From the NCBI GenBank assembly GCA_027627225.1, contig CM051028.1, positions 15,285,201 to 15,349,200 of the forward strand: a stretch of 64,000 nt of DNA. The letters run 5' to 3'. A program made the position numbers and the translations under genes. Positions within the stretch are counted from its first letter, which is position 1, and each line of letters starts with the position of its first letter. This stretch comes from Congeria kusceri. Lineage: Eukaryota; Mollusca; Bivalvia; Myida; Dreissenidae. The notes under the pieces are model-generated. The model was not told the DNA's origin. It searched no databases and was given only the letters and a program-made list of their open reading frames with translations. This document shows positions 39,501 through 46,011 of this stretch, piece by piece.

Positions 39501-42357
39501 GCCAGATTCCGGCCGCAAATGCCGATCTATACGGTTATCCGAATAGTATCCGGATATTACATACGAATAACCGGATACTAATTTTGGTAGCCGTTGACAT
39601 ACCTACAAATTATATACCTTTATTTGTGGATGATATTGTTTCCTTTTATTAATTCATATATTCTATAAAGATGCAATATGCAATACACCACTGGCACAGG
39701 ATAACATATAAAATAAATTTATACTTTTCAAATAAATATGATTGAAAGTTGAAATTTGAGTCAAATAAATCACTACTTTCTAGTTTAAACAGTTTTGTCT
39801 CAATAGTTTTGTTCCCAAAAATCTATATCGACAAACTTTGTGTTCAATGTTCCATTAGCAATCAAACTAAATTTCATATTGTTTTATATGTTTATAAGAA
39901 AAATATAACATTACAAAGTAGAGGGGTGTCTACAACGTTGGCTCTTATATCTGGCGATTTCATATTTTTTCCGGCACCATATGTCAGCGAAATTGACACA
40001 AAGTCGGCATCACTTGCCGTATCAGTTCACAACGCAACCATACGAGTATCTTTTACAATATTTTGTGTAAAAACCATGTTCATCTGTCTGTCCGTTAGTT
40101 CGTTTCAAAAATAGAAGTATCGTCTAGATGTAAACTTAATTTTGCAACTTTAACATGTGCCAGATTCCGGCCGCAAATGCCGATCTATACGGTTATCCGA
40201 ATAGTATCCGGATATTACATACGAATAACCAGATACTAATTTTGGTAGCCGTTGACATACCTACAAATTATATACCTTTATTTGTGGATGATATTGTTTC
40301 CTTTTATTAATTCATATATTCTATAAAGATGCAATATGCAATACACCACTGGCACAGGATAACATATAAAATAAATTTATACTTTTCAAATAAATATGAT
40401 TGAAAGTTGAAATTTGAGTCAAATAAATCACTACTTTCTAGTTTAAACAGTTTTGTCTCAATAGTTTTGTTCCCAAAAATCTATATCGACAAACTTTGTG
40501 TTCAATGTTCCATTAGCAATCAAACTAAATTTCATATTGTTTTATATGTTTATAAGAAAGATATAACATTACAAAGTAGAGGGGTGTCTACAACGTTGGC
40601 TCTTATATCTGGCGATTTCATATTTTTTCCGGCACCATATGTCAGCGAAATTGACACAAAGTCGGCATCACTTGCCGTATCAGTTCACAACGCAACCATA
40701 CGAGTATCTTTTACAATATTTTGTGTAAAAACCATGTTCATCTGTCTGTCCGTTAGTTCGTTTCAAAAAATAGAAGTATCGTCTAGATGTAAACTTATTT
40801 TTGCAACTTTAACATGTGCCAGATTCCGGCCGCAAATGCCGATCTATACGGTTATCCGAATAGTATCCGGATATTACATACGAATAACCGGATACTAATT
40901 TTGGTAGCCGTTGACATACCTACAAATTATATACCTTTATTTGTGGATGATATTGTTTCCTTTTATTAATTCATATATTCTATAAAGATGCAATATGCAA
41001 TACACCACTGGCACAGGATAACATATAAAATAAATTTATACTTTTCAAATAAATATGATTGAAAGTTGAAATTTGAGTCAAATAAATCACTACTTTCTAG
41101 TTTAAACAGTTTTGTCTCAATAGTTTTGTTCCCAAAAATCTATATCGACAAACTTTGTGTTCAATGTTCCATTAGCAATCAAACTAAATTTCATATTGTT
41201 TTATATGTTTATAAGAAAAATATAACATTACAAAGTAGAGGGGTGTCTACAACGTTGGCTCTTATATCTGGCGATTTCATATTTTTTCCGGCACCATATG
41301 TCAGCGAAATTGACACAAAGTCGGCATCACTTGCCGTATCAGTTCACAACGCAACCATACGAGTATCTTTTACAATATTTTGTGTAAAAACCATGTTCAT
41401 CTGTCTGTCCGTTAGTTCGTTTCAATAAAAAACAAAAACAAAACAGTGCATAGCAAATTTGAAGACAATTGATGAGCATGACTGTGAATGTGAGTTATTT
41501 ATTGACATTCACTTCGAAAAGAGACCATTACACTTCGGTCAATGAATACTACAAATGATCTCAATACGTGTGTGTTGAATTTAGTCAGCTACGGATTTGA
41601 CATGTTTAAAGATGTTCCTGATATATATATTATATACGTTTTTACTGGACAGGCACATCACACAAGGCAAGTTACTGCCAAACAGGTGCACGACATATAT
41701 ATGAACCAACTGTACGTGTCTTTAGAACATATTACAATGAAGTTTTAATTTATCAAGTGAAACATGGTTCATTTGACGGTGATGGTGATGAAGATGAAGT
41801 GCAAAGATTTATTATATATCTTTGATACGGATCAGCAGCTGATCTCTGCAGACCCACAGACAAAAATTAAAGGGGTTATAACTGCACCTGTACTAAACAT
41901 TTTACTAATTCTGGAAGTAAAGACAATTTACACAGCAATTAACCTGCAGGAAACTCTTTCCAGACTTATCAAACTTATTTTTTACTTACTTAGTTCATAT
42001 TTTATCCAACCAAATTTAGAATGAAATTATTTTCACTGTGCATGTATTAAATACTTCTGCTTACCATCTGTTGATAAGGAAGTTAAGCCATTCTGTAGAT
42101 TCTTCTTGTCTAAGTGCCCTTTTCCTGTGGAAGAGTTCCTTATGCCACTCCAAGTGTTTTTCCACGACATCACTTAGACGTGTTTTCCAAACAATGAATA
42201 ATCCGAATATCATGGCAAACACCCACAGAAATGAGCAGTTCATCGCACCAAGAAACCATGACAGTGCAATTGTGAATGACACAATGATGTACAGACCCAT
42301 TACCTGATTTATCGCATCACTAGGGGCAATAGAGCCCTGATTTTTTTCTCTTCCCAT
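460..42357 (-). CDS. SMP-domain lipid-transfer protein (extended-synaptotagmin/tricalbin-like), exons 1-8, 3' part outside window
   Basis: Seen: eight minus-strand exons (42357-42065, 19634-19549, 16338-16101, 12099-11971, 9110-9004, 7828-7736, 3136-3086, 584-460) join through GT-AG sites with every phase matching, giving 374 uninterrupted codons. Residues 20-57 are a two-segment hydrophobic hairpin. From about residue 88 (ESTEWLNFLINRWW) to about 295 (ALVDPSKIDIPF) the sequence has the form of an SMP domain. From about 316 (GVLTIQITG) a C2-like beta sandwich begins and is cut by the window edge. Known of the family: hairpin-anchored SMP plus C2 proteins sit in the ER and move lipids at ER-plasma membrane contacts. 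Inferred: this is an E-Syt/tricalbin relative, possibly nearer the plant-type NTMC2 or C2CD2 branch; I cannot choose, so no symbol is given. It is divergent to NUSAP1 across a transposon-split intergenic region. The exon chain is firm; the subfamily is not. Confidence 0.82.
696..961. mobile_element. Foldback MITE, GAGGCGCGTCG ends, copy 1
   Basis: Outer inverted ends (AAGGCGCGTCG / CGACGCGCCTCAT) enclose two internal hairpins with stems such as GGATTAGCCTGTGC / GCACAGGCTAATCC. The element is therefore a palindrome of palindromes. No coding capacity. Other copies: 9137-9404 and 28474-28708; fragments at 5845-5881 and 50697-50763. Confidence 0.85.
2134..2207 (-). repeat. tRNA-like sequence (tRNA pseudogene or SINE head)
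   Basis: Minus strand, 74 nt. Pol III A-box form TAGCCTAATGG and B-box form GGTTTGATTCC are correctly spaced. A T arm with five pairs forms (two of them wobble), and a 7-base anticodon-type loop has T33 and CGC at 34-36 (would read Ala). The acceptor stem pairs poorly, so a functional tRNA is unlikely. Confidence 0.5.
3086..3136 (-). CDS. SMP-protein exon 7 (51 nt)
   Basis: Short exon with acceptor TTTTGCAG and donor GCAG|GTATAT. Codes residues 317-332, QGVLTIQITGTPSADA, the first strand of a C2-like domain. It is called because both phases fit and the peptide joins smoothly on both sides. Confidence 0.8.
4255..4805. repeat. Tandem array, about 170 bp unit
   Basis: Three to four diverged units, each with GGGGCATAACTCAAGTAC, an ACCTTCCTTTTATGCC block, AGTTTCATAATGATTGCAC and ACTTCTCAAGTTATTGTC. 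Non-coding. Confidence 0.75.
5205..5810. repeat. Tandem array, about 155 bp unit, with head and tail sequences
   Basis: Head: acaagagctgtttgcaaaac. Units carry GGCCATAACTCCACA..., TTTGGCTGATTATCA and AAGTTTGGTGAAGATCGG. The tail is a short spacer and ATCGGGGGCATTATTG. Same overall plan as the other arrays in this window. Confidence 0.7.
5845..5881. mobile_element. GAGGCGCGTCG MITE fragment
   Basis: TATATGAGGCGCGTCG joined directly to CCCGGATTAGCCTGTGCAGT; internally deleted and truncated. Confidence 0.75.
6227..7149. mobile_element. TA-flanked inverted-repeat transposon, non-autonomous (Tc1/mariner-like by target site)
   Basis: A 23 bp perfect inverted repeat begins CCGTAATTCACCTAAATGTT and continues CGG; it is at 6227-6249 and 7127-7149. 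A TA dinucleotide lies outside each end (6225-6226, 7150-7151). Subterminal CTAAAT(A/G)TTCG words recur inside. No transposase frame seen. Confidence 0.8.
7736..7828 (-). CDS. SMP-protein exon 6
   Basis: 93 nt, acceptor TTTGTAG, donor CCAG|GTATGT. Codes residues 286-315. LVDPSKIDIPF is the usual close of an SMP domain, followed by a linker (VGPVSSLQIGSSIKQEP) to the C2-like domain. Confidence 0.85.
7829..9003 (-). other. Intron 5 of the SMP gene
   Basis: AT-rich, no gene. A frame at about 8660-8740 that looked like a further exon was rejected on phase. Short GGGAAT-rich and foldback-type repeat pieces at 8560-8720; otherwise nothing recognised. Confidence 0.65.
9004..9110 (-). CDS. SMP-protein exon 5
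   Basis: 107 nt between acceptor GGTATCAG and donor AAAG|GTACAC. Codes residues 250-284, PEVWFNVTVLKALQLMEVPL and on to VMEGITK. This matches the SMP pattern of a strand, a Pro-Leu turn and a terminal helix. The phase (C...G) agrees with both neighbours. Confidence 0.86.
9137..9404. mobile_element. Foldback MITE, GAGGCGCGTCG ends, copy 2
   Basis: Ends AATTGAGGTGCTTCG and ATGCGCCTCAATT are inverted. The same two internal hairpins as copy 1, with ATGCATGTGC motifs. Lies 27 bp from the acceptor of SMP exon 5. Confidence 0.83.
10130..10310. repeat. (CAT)n/(ATC)n microsatellite
   Basis: Interrupted trinucleotide runs of CAT/ATC over about 180 bp. The Met/Ile-rich minus-strand frame here is a by-product. 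Confidence 0.9.
10370..11970 (-). repeat. 42 bp minisatellite derived from SMP exon 4 and its 5' splice site
   Basis: Roughly 35-40 units of 42 bp. Read on the minus strand, each is CACCAAGGCAACCATAAG + TTTTAGTGACAA + GTAAGTTTAGGT. The genuine exon 4/intron boundary at 11999-11959 has the same sequence with one change (ATCAG for ATAAG). Exon 4 therefore looks like the founder. Many units carry CAG|GTAAGT, a closer donor consensus match than the real CAA|GTAAGT. Units near 11200-11900 are more diverged than those at 10450-11160. 42 is a multiple of three, so the exon frame is kept and meets TAA at each donor. Confidence 0.85.
11971..12099 (-). CDS. SMP-protein exon 4
   Basis: 129 nt. Codes residues 207-248 (IGLNFDIAVEDLKVKGTLQ, then a strand ending in TKATISFSD). 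The donor is ACAA|GTAAGT at 11970-11969, and the AA joins C of exon 5 to make Asn249. The last 30 exon bases and first 12 intron bases are the founder sequence of the 42 bp minisatellite that follows, so this donor is the exon-proximal member of a long series of near-identical donors. Confidence 0.85.
12388..12942. mobile_element. Inverted-repeat element, about 555 bp
   Basis: The left end CCCCAGTCATAGTGTCAC is mirrored at the right by GTGACACTATGACTAGGG. Flanks resemble each other (TTGATA / ATGATA) but a clean target duplication is not certain. The interior is rich in ACGTTGCGCAAC-like words. No transposase. Confidence 0.6.
13600..14525. repeat. Tandem array, about 150 bp unit, with GGACGGACG tail
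   Basis: About five units with CCCATAACTCTGAGAAAAAT, AGCAGAACGTCCTGGTTCA, AAGTTTCATT and CTGGCCAGTAGTTG. The tail is a run of GACGGACGGACG followed by ATGCTCCCCGCC. Non-coding. Confidence 0.75.
15860..16060 (+). repeat. Interspersed repeat (GGGCAACTGTCTC family), copy 1
   Basis: Homologous, in opposite orientation, to 63485-63655. Shared words are GGGCAAC(T/A)GTCTCAAAAAA, AAGACACATT, TTCACGG and the GGGTCG...GGTTGCC block. It directly follows the donor of SMP exon 3. Confidence 0.65.
16101..16338 (-). CDS. SMP-protein exon 3
   Basis: 238 nt after a good pyrimidine tract (tttatcctctttag). Codes about residues 128-205: HLELTGFTFGDLTPSF, then an insert rich in Gly/Ser/Pro, then SSFQIVLEADIAARCEEF, the paired SMP strands. 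The donor is AG|GTGTGT; the AG joins the first base of exon 4 to make Arg206. The flanking open frame runs on into an interspersed repeat (15860-16060) that is not coding. Confidence 0.85.
16810..17160 (+). repeat. Interspersed repeat (AAAGGTGGCGGGGCCC family), copy 1
   Basis: Same family as 37740-38100 (opposite strand) and 55030-55250. Shared blocks: CCTTTGGGTGAAAGGTGG, GGGGCCCTTCAG, AAAAGGGGATTTTTAGAAAAG and TTTTTGTCCGATTTTGGTCA. Confidence 0.7.
17807..18073. mobile_element. Foldback MITE-like element
   Basis: Left CAGGGCCTGTATTCACAAAG followed by TTCTTAGGGAAAACTTAAG is mirrored at the right (ACTTAAGTTAAGATTTCCC ... TTTTTGAATGCCAGCCCAG). No coding capacity. Confidence 0.55.
18696..18995. 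repeat. Four tandem 75 bp units, nearly identical
   Basis: Units start at 18696, 18771, 18846 and 18921 and differ by a single base or so (AACAGT / AACAGC). 75 is divisible by three, so the minus strand stays open and repeats a 25-residue block. No splice or domain evidence supports coding. Confidence 0.9.
19549..19634 (-). CDS. SMP-protein exon 2
   Basis: 86 nt, with acceptor TTTCAG at 19636-19635 and donor GTAAAC. It starts with the G that completes Trp98 and ends one base into Gly127. It codes residues 99-126, including IEDLVKRRINERLVNVKPSF, the first SMP helix and the turn into strand 1. It is embedded in a longer open frame whose outer parts are repeat DNA. Confidence 0.85.
19770..20400. 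repeat. Tandem array, about 170 bp unit
   Basis: Units contain TTATGGGCCTTGGTCAGTGA, AAAAGGGGCATAATTCTGCT, GAAGTTTCAATTGAA(C/T)ATC and GTAGTAG. Three to four copies. The long minus-strand frame here is a by-product. Confidence 0.75.
20441..20470. repeat. Short perfect-type hairpin AGCTCGA...TCGAGCT
   Basis: AGCTCGAACTATTC and GAATAGTCGAGCT pair with one bulged base. The same words form the ends of the element at 62000-62735, so this is probably a terminal remnant of that family. Confidence 0.55.
21881..23445. mobile_element. TTAA-flanked inverted-repeat element nested in the hAT-like element
   Basis: GGTAGAAAGATCCTAATG at the left mirrors CATTAGGGTCTTTCTACC at the right with one mismatch. 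TTAA flanks both ends (21877-21880, 23446-23449). TTAA targets are known for piggyBac and Kolobok-type elements; which superfamily this is cannot be told from the ends alone. 1565 bp, with one short recognisable coding remnant. Confidence 0.75.
22380..22654 (+). pseudogene. Transposase-like coding remnant
   Basis: The frame is open upstream of any ATG and reads GRRVIEFGVLLDNLKYCSLC, then KLGPVPLW and a basic stretch, ending in a TAA after 'CQCLETC'. The Gly-Arg-Arg start and CxxC knuckle recall the N-terminal part of Mutator-like transposase domains found in many mollusc genomes. This is an impression from memory. The rest of such a protein is absent. Confidence 0.35.
25640..25990. repeat. 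Two-unit tandem repeat, about 145 bp, with GGACGCACG tail
   Basis: Units: GACCTTTGACCTCTA(C/A)GTGT, a GCGCGACA(C/T)GCC block, GGCAAGTTATTTTAAAA, CTGATGAATGAGGAAGTTAC and AGTCCGGACA. The second unit ends in a CACGCATGCACGCAC simple tail. Confidence 0.75.
26690..27030. repeat. Two adjacent local duplications
   Basis: GCAAGTGAGAACCGTTATAA... recurs at about 26698 and 26772 (about 70 bp). A block with CAGCGTGTxTGTAAA and CAATAAATGGTTGATCCCC recurs at about 26835 and 26940 (about 105 bp). Confidence 0.7.
27247..27862. mobile_element. hAT-like MITE, TAGGGATGGCA ends
   Basis: TAGGGATGGCA is inverted at both ends. Flanking 8-mers are CTTTTTAT (27239-27246) and CTTTTTAC (27863-27870), 7 of 8 identical. 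Subterminal regions are packed with ATTCGAATATTCG palindromes. Non-autonomous. Confidence 0.78.
28037..28463. mobile_element. CAGAGCAACAGATAAGG-ended element
   Basis: CAGAGCAACAGATAAGG and CCTTATCTGTTGCTCTG are perfect inverted ends. CCATAAC flanks both sides (28030-28036, 28464-28470), with a possible eighth base. A left end of the same family occurs at 36341. No transposase. Confidence 0.75.
28474..28708. mobile_element. Foldback MITE, GAGGCGCGTCG ends, copy 3 (internally deleted)
   Basis: Starts TATGAGGCGCGTCGTG only a few bases after the preceding element and ends ACATGCGTCATA. The second internal hairpin has lost one arm. Confidence 0.8.
29954..30336 (+). mobile_element. MITE with ATCTCATTAAAATCA ends, copy 1
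   Basis: ATCTCATTAAAATCA (left) and TGATTTTAATGAGAT (right) are inverted. GATTGTGA lies outside both ends (29944-29951, 30340-30347). It carries two inverted AGGTCA-N8-TGACC(T/C) blocks (30007-30026, 30244-30263). Homologous to 37044-37482. Confidence 0.78.
31640..33005. repeat. Tandem array, about 165-170 bp unit, with GGACGGACGG tail
   Basis: About seven units: GTGGTCCTTGTGCTCTGCAC, TTCCTCTCATTGTCCTCTAT, ATGAAGTTTCATTTGAATCC, CTTCAATACTAATGGAGTTA and CAAAGGGCAATAACTCC. The tail is a GGACAGACGGACGGACG run and ATATGCCCCCGAAG. Confidence 0.85.
33537..36195. repeat. Tandem-array element: head near 33537, units at 35540-36130, tail to 36195
   Basis: Head acaagagggccatgatggcc. Four units of about 150 bp at the right (AAAGGGCAATAACTCTGGTG, AAACTGTGCAAGATTGG, AAGTCTCTATCCTGAATAAT) and the tail ACGGACGACGCCAGAGAGG. 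33800-35500 is unrelated sequence, including another repeat. That head and tail belong to one interrupted element is an inference. Confidence 0.6.
34340..34765 (+). repeat. Interspersed repeat (CAGGGCCT...GGCC family), copy 1
   Basis: Homologous in inverted orientation to 52755-53200. Shared words: GGGCCT, AGCTAATCTCTTACGTCACA, TTTTTCACTCGAGAAACATG, GAAGCACCGCCCTGTA and GGATACATGC-type ends. Confidence 0.75.
37044..37482 (-). mobile_element. MITE with ATCTCATTAAAATCA ends, copy 2 (inverted)
   Basis: Ends ATCTCATTGAAATCA and TTGATTTTAATGAGAT. TGATGTTTGTT flanks both sides (37031-37041, 37484-37494). Carries the same two half-site blocks (37116-37135, 37411-37430). Long direct flanks suit a superfamily with 8-11 bp duplications, such as Mutator. 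Confidence 0.78.
37740..38100 (-). repeat. Interspersed repeat (AAAGGTGGCGGGGCCC family), copy 2
   Basis: Inverted relative to 16810-17160: TTGACCAAAATCGGACAAAA, AATCCCAGCTATTTTTATAT, AAAATCCCCTTTTGCCGT, GGGCCCCACCACCTTTC and CCCAAAGGTGAAAAAAAC. Confidence 0.72.
38780..39605. mobile_element. hAT-like MITE with perfect 8 bp target duplication
   Basis: Ends TAGGAATGTCAACG and CGTTGACATACCTA (13 of 14). CAAATTAT lies on both sides (38772-38779, 39606-39613) without mismatch. Subterminal ATCCGGATA palindromes take the place of the TTCGAATA palindromes of the element at 27247. Non-autonomous, 826 bp. Confidence 0.85.
39453..41426. repeat. Three tandem copies of a 658-659 bp unit spanning a transposon end and its flank
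   Basis: Units begin with ATAGAAGTATCGTCTAG at 39453, 40111 and 40770. Each holds the last about 150 bp of the element at 38780-39605, its CAAATTAT duplication and about 500 bp of flank ending GTTCGTTTCAA. Copies differ at only a few bases. A TTTCAAAA word at the joins suggests short-homology duplication. Open frames of 120-163 codons recur only because the unit does. Confidence 0.92.
42065..42357 (-). CDS. SMP-protein exon 1 (start codon, membrane hairpin)
   Basis: Codes residues 1-97 plus two bases of codon 98. ATG at 42357-42355 lies in AACATGGG. An in-frame TGA 12 codons upstream (42393-42391), with no ATG between, fixes the start. Hydrophobic segments at about 20-39 and 41-57 are separated by a short turn (GAMNCS) and followed by a basic, helical stretch, as in ER hairpin anchors. 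The donor is TG|GTAAGC. Confidence 0.85.
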
Positions 42358-42811
42358 GTTAAGTAATTTAATTCTGCCGTATTCATAAATTCAAGTTCCT
42401 GATTTTTAGCTGACAGAATGTCAACTGTTCAGTTTAAAATAGGAATATACATAATCATTAAAGCAGATGTTTTACCACGGAATAAACTAAAATAATGTGT
42501 CTAAGCTATGTTTACGTCCTTCACTTCAGAATTGAAGCTAACCATAAGTCTTGACACATGAAATAATGAATCGGATTTCATATTATAAATATAAGTCTAT
42601 GATACGAATAATTCTCCAACAAATGTGTTAATCATACATGCAATATAACGCACGGCAACATAAATATTTAATTCCCTTCAACATTTGAAGAATTCCCGAC
42701 TTAATTTCACACCACTGTGTTGCATGCTTATTTTACAAAATCCGATTGTCAGTGTTGACAACTTTCTGTTGACAGCTCTACTCCACAAGGGAAGCAACTC
42801 TAACCACTTGG
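42358..42811 (-). promoter_or_regulatory. Presumed promoter and 5' UTR of the SMP gene
   Basis: 454 bp between the start codon and the inserted Mutator-like element. AT-rich; I see no clear TATA box or initiator. Assigned by position only. Confidence 0.4.
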
Positions 42812-45800
42812 CGGTTACTGGAAATACCAAATTCTACATGATTCTACACGAATCTACCGGAACTACATGAATCTCTAGCTATATCGTTCCGAAATCTATG
42901 ATAAAAGTATATATTTTTTAGTTAAAATGATGTATTGTCTCGTATTTTAACGTCATATAATAACAAGAACCAAATATTTCATAAAATGACGAGTATATTC
43001 TGACTTGCATTTACGTTCATTAACTGCACTCGAGATGATTACAAATTTAGAGTTCTATGATGCAAAAACGAACAGTACTAACAGTGGTTTGTGTGATTCG
43101 AGGGTAGCCACAGCTGACATTAATGAGTTGATATCAGAATCAAGTTGGCAGTTATGCGGAAATAGCATACATACAAGCTCTCAGTTCTGCTCTCAAGTTA
43201 CCAATTGATAATTTTACCAACCCACTAGAAATGTTGAATTGTCTAGCGCCTTCACAAGAATAGTATGCGGCCGAAAAGTGAAAGCCAATGGTTCTTTAAC
43301 ACCTGAAATCATATGGACATGTACAGTTGTACCAGATTCTGTCGCCTCAAGGTTAATCACTTTGTGCCATTAGTGTCCAGAAAATCCATGAATGCCCAGT
43401 GTGTTGATGACAAAAACAGGCTAGAAGCAGTGATACTTGAGGATGAAAGTGATTATGATAATGATGATGCTGTTATTGATGAAGACACTGATGATGATTC
43501 TGTAAAAAGTGCTTTAAATACATGTACAAATATTGATGGTTTCGATGACGATGATGTTGTTGATGATGACACTTATGATTATTCTGTAAAAAGTGCTGTA
43601 AATACATGTACTTTAATTGATGGTGCCGATGATGATGATGTTGTTGATGATGACACTGATGATGATACTGTAAAAATTGCTGTAAATACAGGCGTAAATA
43701 CGAACGACGACGACGAAGATGATGATGTTGTTGACACTGATTTTGATTTTGTACCTGTAAATAGTGCCCAGACTGATGAAGGTGATGTTGAGGTTTATGA
43801 TGATGTTAATGTTGATGTCTACGATGATGATGCTGATGTTTATGTCTATGACGACTTTGACACTTGCCTAACTGCCAATGACTTTGACAAATGTACAAAT
43901 GCTGATTTGACTGACCCCGATGATAATGATGATTGATGTAAATGCACATGATAATGAGCACGAAATGGTTGGCGATGAAGAAACTTTTAATAAGCCAATC
44001 AGTGGACATTTACATGGGACATTTATGGACAGAAAATCTGTAAACCATTTATTTATAAACAAAACTTCTGGTGCCATGTCCATTCCAAAGGGCGTGAAAG
44101 AAAATGTATATTTCATAATTGACAATAGCAAAAACTTAGAAAATCAATTGAAAAAGAAACACAGTGAGTTTTCGGATGATTGTGAGGTTTGGAACTCTTC
44201 ATCAGGATCGTCACCCAAATCGTATTTTGTAGTTCGTGACTCTGGCTCTATGAGTTGTGTGTTTCTGCGTCAGGGGGTGTACTGTTAAAAAAGTATGTAA
44301 AAGGCAAGGTTGAATATAGTCCACTAAAGCCACAAACTCCTGCAAACAGAGTTGTAATACAGCGGTATTATGTGTCTTTAAAGGCAGACAAAAATTACAA
44401 AAAAACGTGTTACATGGCATTCCAACGACGGAGGTCTACAAAGTTGTCTAGCTTGTGTAGAATATATAGGCACATTCCCTGGACTGATCCCACGTGGTTC
44501 TGCCAAAAATCCCCACTCAGAATATTTGAGAACACCGGCGTTTGTAATGGACGAGATTGCTGACATGACTGACAAAATGAAACCACATCAGCTGTACAAC
44601 AAACTAAAGGAAAAGTATAATGAGGTCGCTGGACCATCCAGTTTAAGCCAAGTGTATGACAAACAAAAGTATATACGGGCAAAGACTAAAACTACAGAAG
44701 GTCATCCTGCCAATATTACCGACCAAATTGTAGACTTGAAAACATGGTTTCGGACAGTCACCCGTTTGTTAGAAGTATTATTAGGAACAGTGGCAAAAAG
44801 CCGACAATTATGTTGTACACTGATGAACAAATAGCTAACTATTGTTGCTCTGGTCAAGCAGTCTTGGGTGTGGATAAGACTTTCATGCTAACAAAGATGC
44901 ATGTCACGGTCATGGTCTATGAGCAATTATCTGTTGTCCGTTCATCAAACAGTCAATCGCCACTGTTCATAGGCCAAGTCTTTATACATGATAACAGTGA
45001 TTACGAAACTTACTGCCAATGTTTCCATCACCTGAAAATGAAGCTTGGTCACGACCTTACAAATCTCACTATTGGCAGTGATGACGAAAAATTCCTCACC
45101 TCCACACATATATTGTGTACAAGGCACCTCCAACAAAACGCCCGACAAAAGTTAACTGATGACGCAGTTACTGTAAAAGAACGAAAAGCCCTTCTTGATT
45201 CGATATTTGGTGACGACGGCATAACTTCTGGCGATGATAGCATATGTTTTGATTTCAAGTGCGATGACTTCGAAAAGAAATGTGCAAATATATCTGAGAG
45301 ATTTTTAGGTCACTTTAGGAAAAGGTTAAAACCTCACCTGCAATAGAAGGTAAATGAGCCCGCTAGGAACGACAAGGTCAAGTTCAATTGGACAAATAAC
45401 TATTGTGAGTCCATTAATCATGTCCTGAAATAAAAAGTCAATTGGAAAACCCAATAATGTTTGTTCAACTAATGCATAAATTGGTTGAAGGCCAATTTCA
45501 GGAATTTCGAAGTGATCTGTTGGGTTGTGGAACCCTGAGATTAGCTGATAGCTGCAGACACTTTCAGGTCACCAAGTCACACTGGATAAGTATGCCTGTC
45601 CAGGAGCGAAATCATCTTTTTAAGAAATTACGTCACCATAAGATTTGTGTCAGTAAGTTGGTTATGTCCTCCGATGGTCAGTTTTATCTAAAATAAGAAC
45701 ACATTGTTATGAAATAAAGGGGCTTTAACTTAAGTGTTCACTTCATATCACATCCTTCATTATTTTATTAAGATACGATTCATCGCTATTCACATGCTTT

Positions 45801-46011
45801 TTATACTGTGTTGTTGACATATGTGGTAAATAAAATTGCAAAATTATATTTTTTGTATTTTTTGTTGTTTATTTTATGATCATTTATTATAAAATGTTGA
45901 AAATATAAAGGTTTATCGTAGATTTCGGTAATTTAGATAGATTCATATAGGTTCCGGTAGATTTATATAGATTCATGTAGATTTGGTAGGATTCTGTATT
46001 TCCAGTAACCT
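42812..46011. mobile_element. Mutator-like element (MULE), 3.2 kb, between the two divergent genes
   Basis: Left GGTTACTGGAAATAC (from 42813) and right GTATTTCCAGTAACC (to 46010) begin imperfect inverted repeats of about 100 bp (to about 42912 and from about 45905). Both ends hold repeated GAATCTA/ACATGAATCT words in the same order. Flanks CCACTTGG (42804-42811) and CCTCTTGG (46012-46019) match 7 of 8. Long TIRs and 8-9 bp duplications are the Mutator signature, and the coding remnant agrees. Confidence 0.8.
43313..45696 (+). pseudogene. Degraded MULE transposase gene, copy A
   Basis: A run of plus-strand fragments in shifting frames (43313-43936, 43920-44288, 44255-44563, 44526-44834, 44744-45346, 45442-45696). 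The first part is an Asp-rich acidic region with three repeats of about 27-36 residues (TDDDSVKSALNTCT..., DDDDVVDDDT). The catalytic region shows LGVDKTF (first Asp, codon 44873-44875), a long spacer with FIGQVFIHDNSDY, GSDDEKF (second Asp) and CTRHLQQN, the Cys/His block of MULE transposases. Compared with copy B (47620-48950) it lacks about ten residues between GSDDE and THILCTRHL. Frame changes near 44280, 44520 and 44740 leave it non-functional unless introns remove them. Confidence 0.7.

Larger units (their letters stand above)
19635..42064 (-). other. Intron 1 of the SMP gene, 22.4 kb
   Basis: A transposon-filled first intron with every feature from 19770 to 41430 inside it. Stretches with nothing recognised: 24490-25600, 26000-26640, 28720-29940, 30360-31600, 33010-33530, 36550-37030, 38110-38770 and 41430-42060. 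Confidence 0.8.

Noticed and set aside
39749..41428. Three similar plus-strand frames of 120-163 codons
   Set aside because: They recur only because the 659 bp unit is triplicated; the frame runs through a transposon end and shows no recognisable domain.
41542..42024. Two plus-strand frames of 68 and 86 codons near the SMP gene start
   Set aside because: No domain, antisense to intron 1, AT-rich; chance frames.
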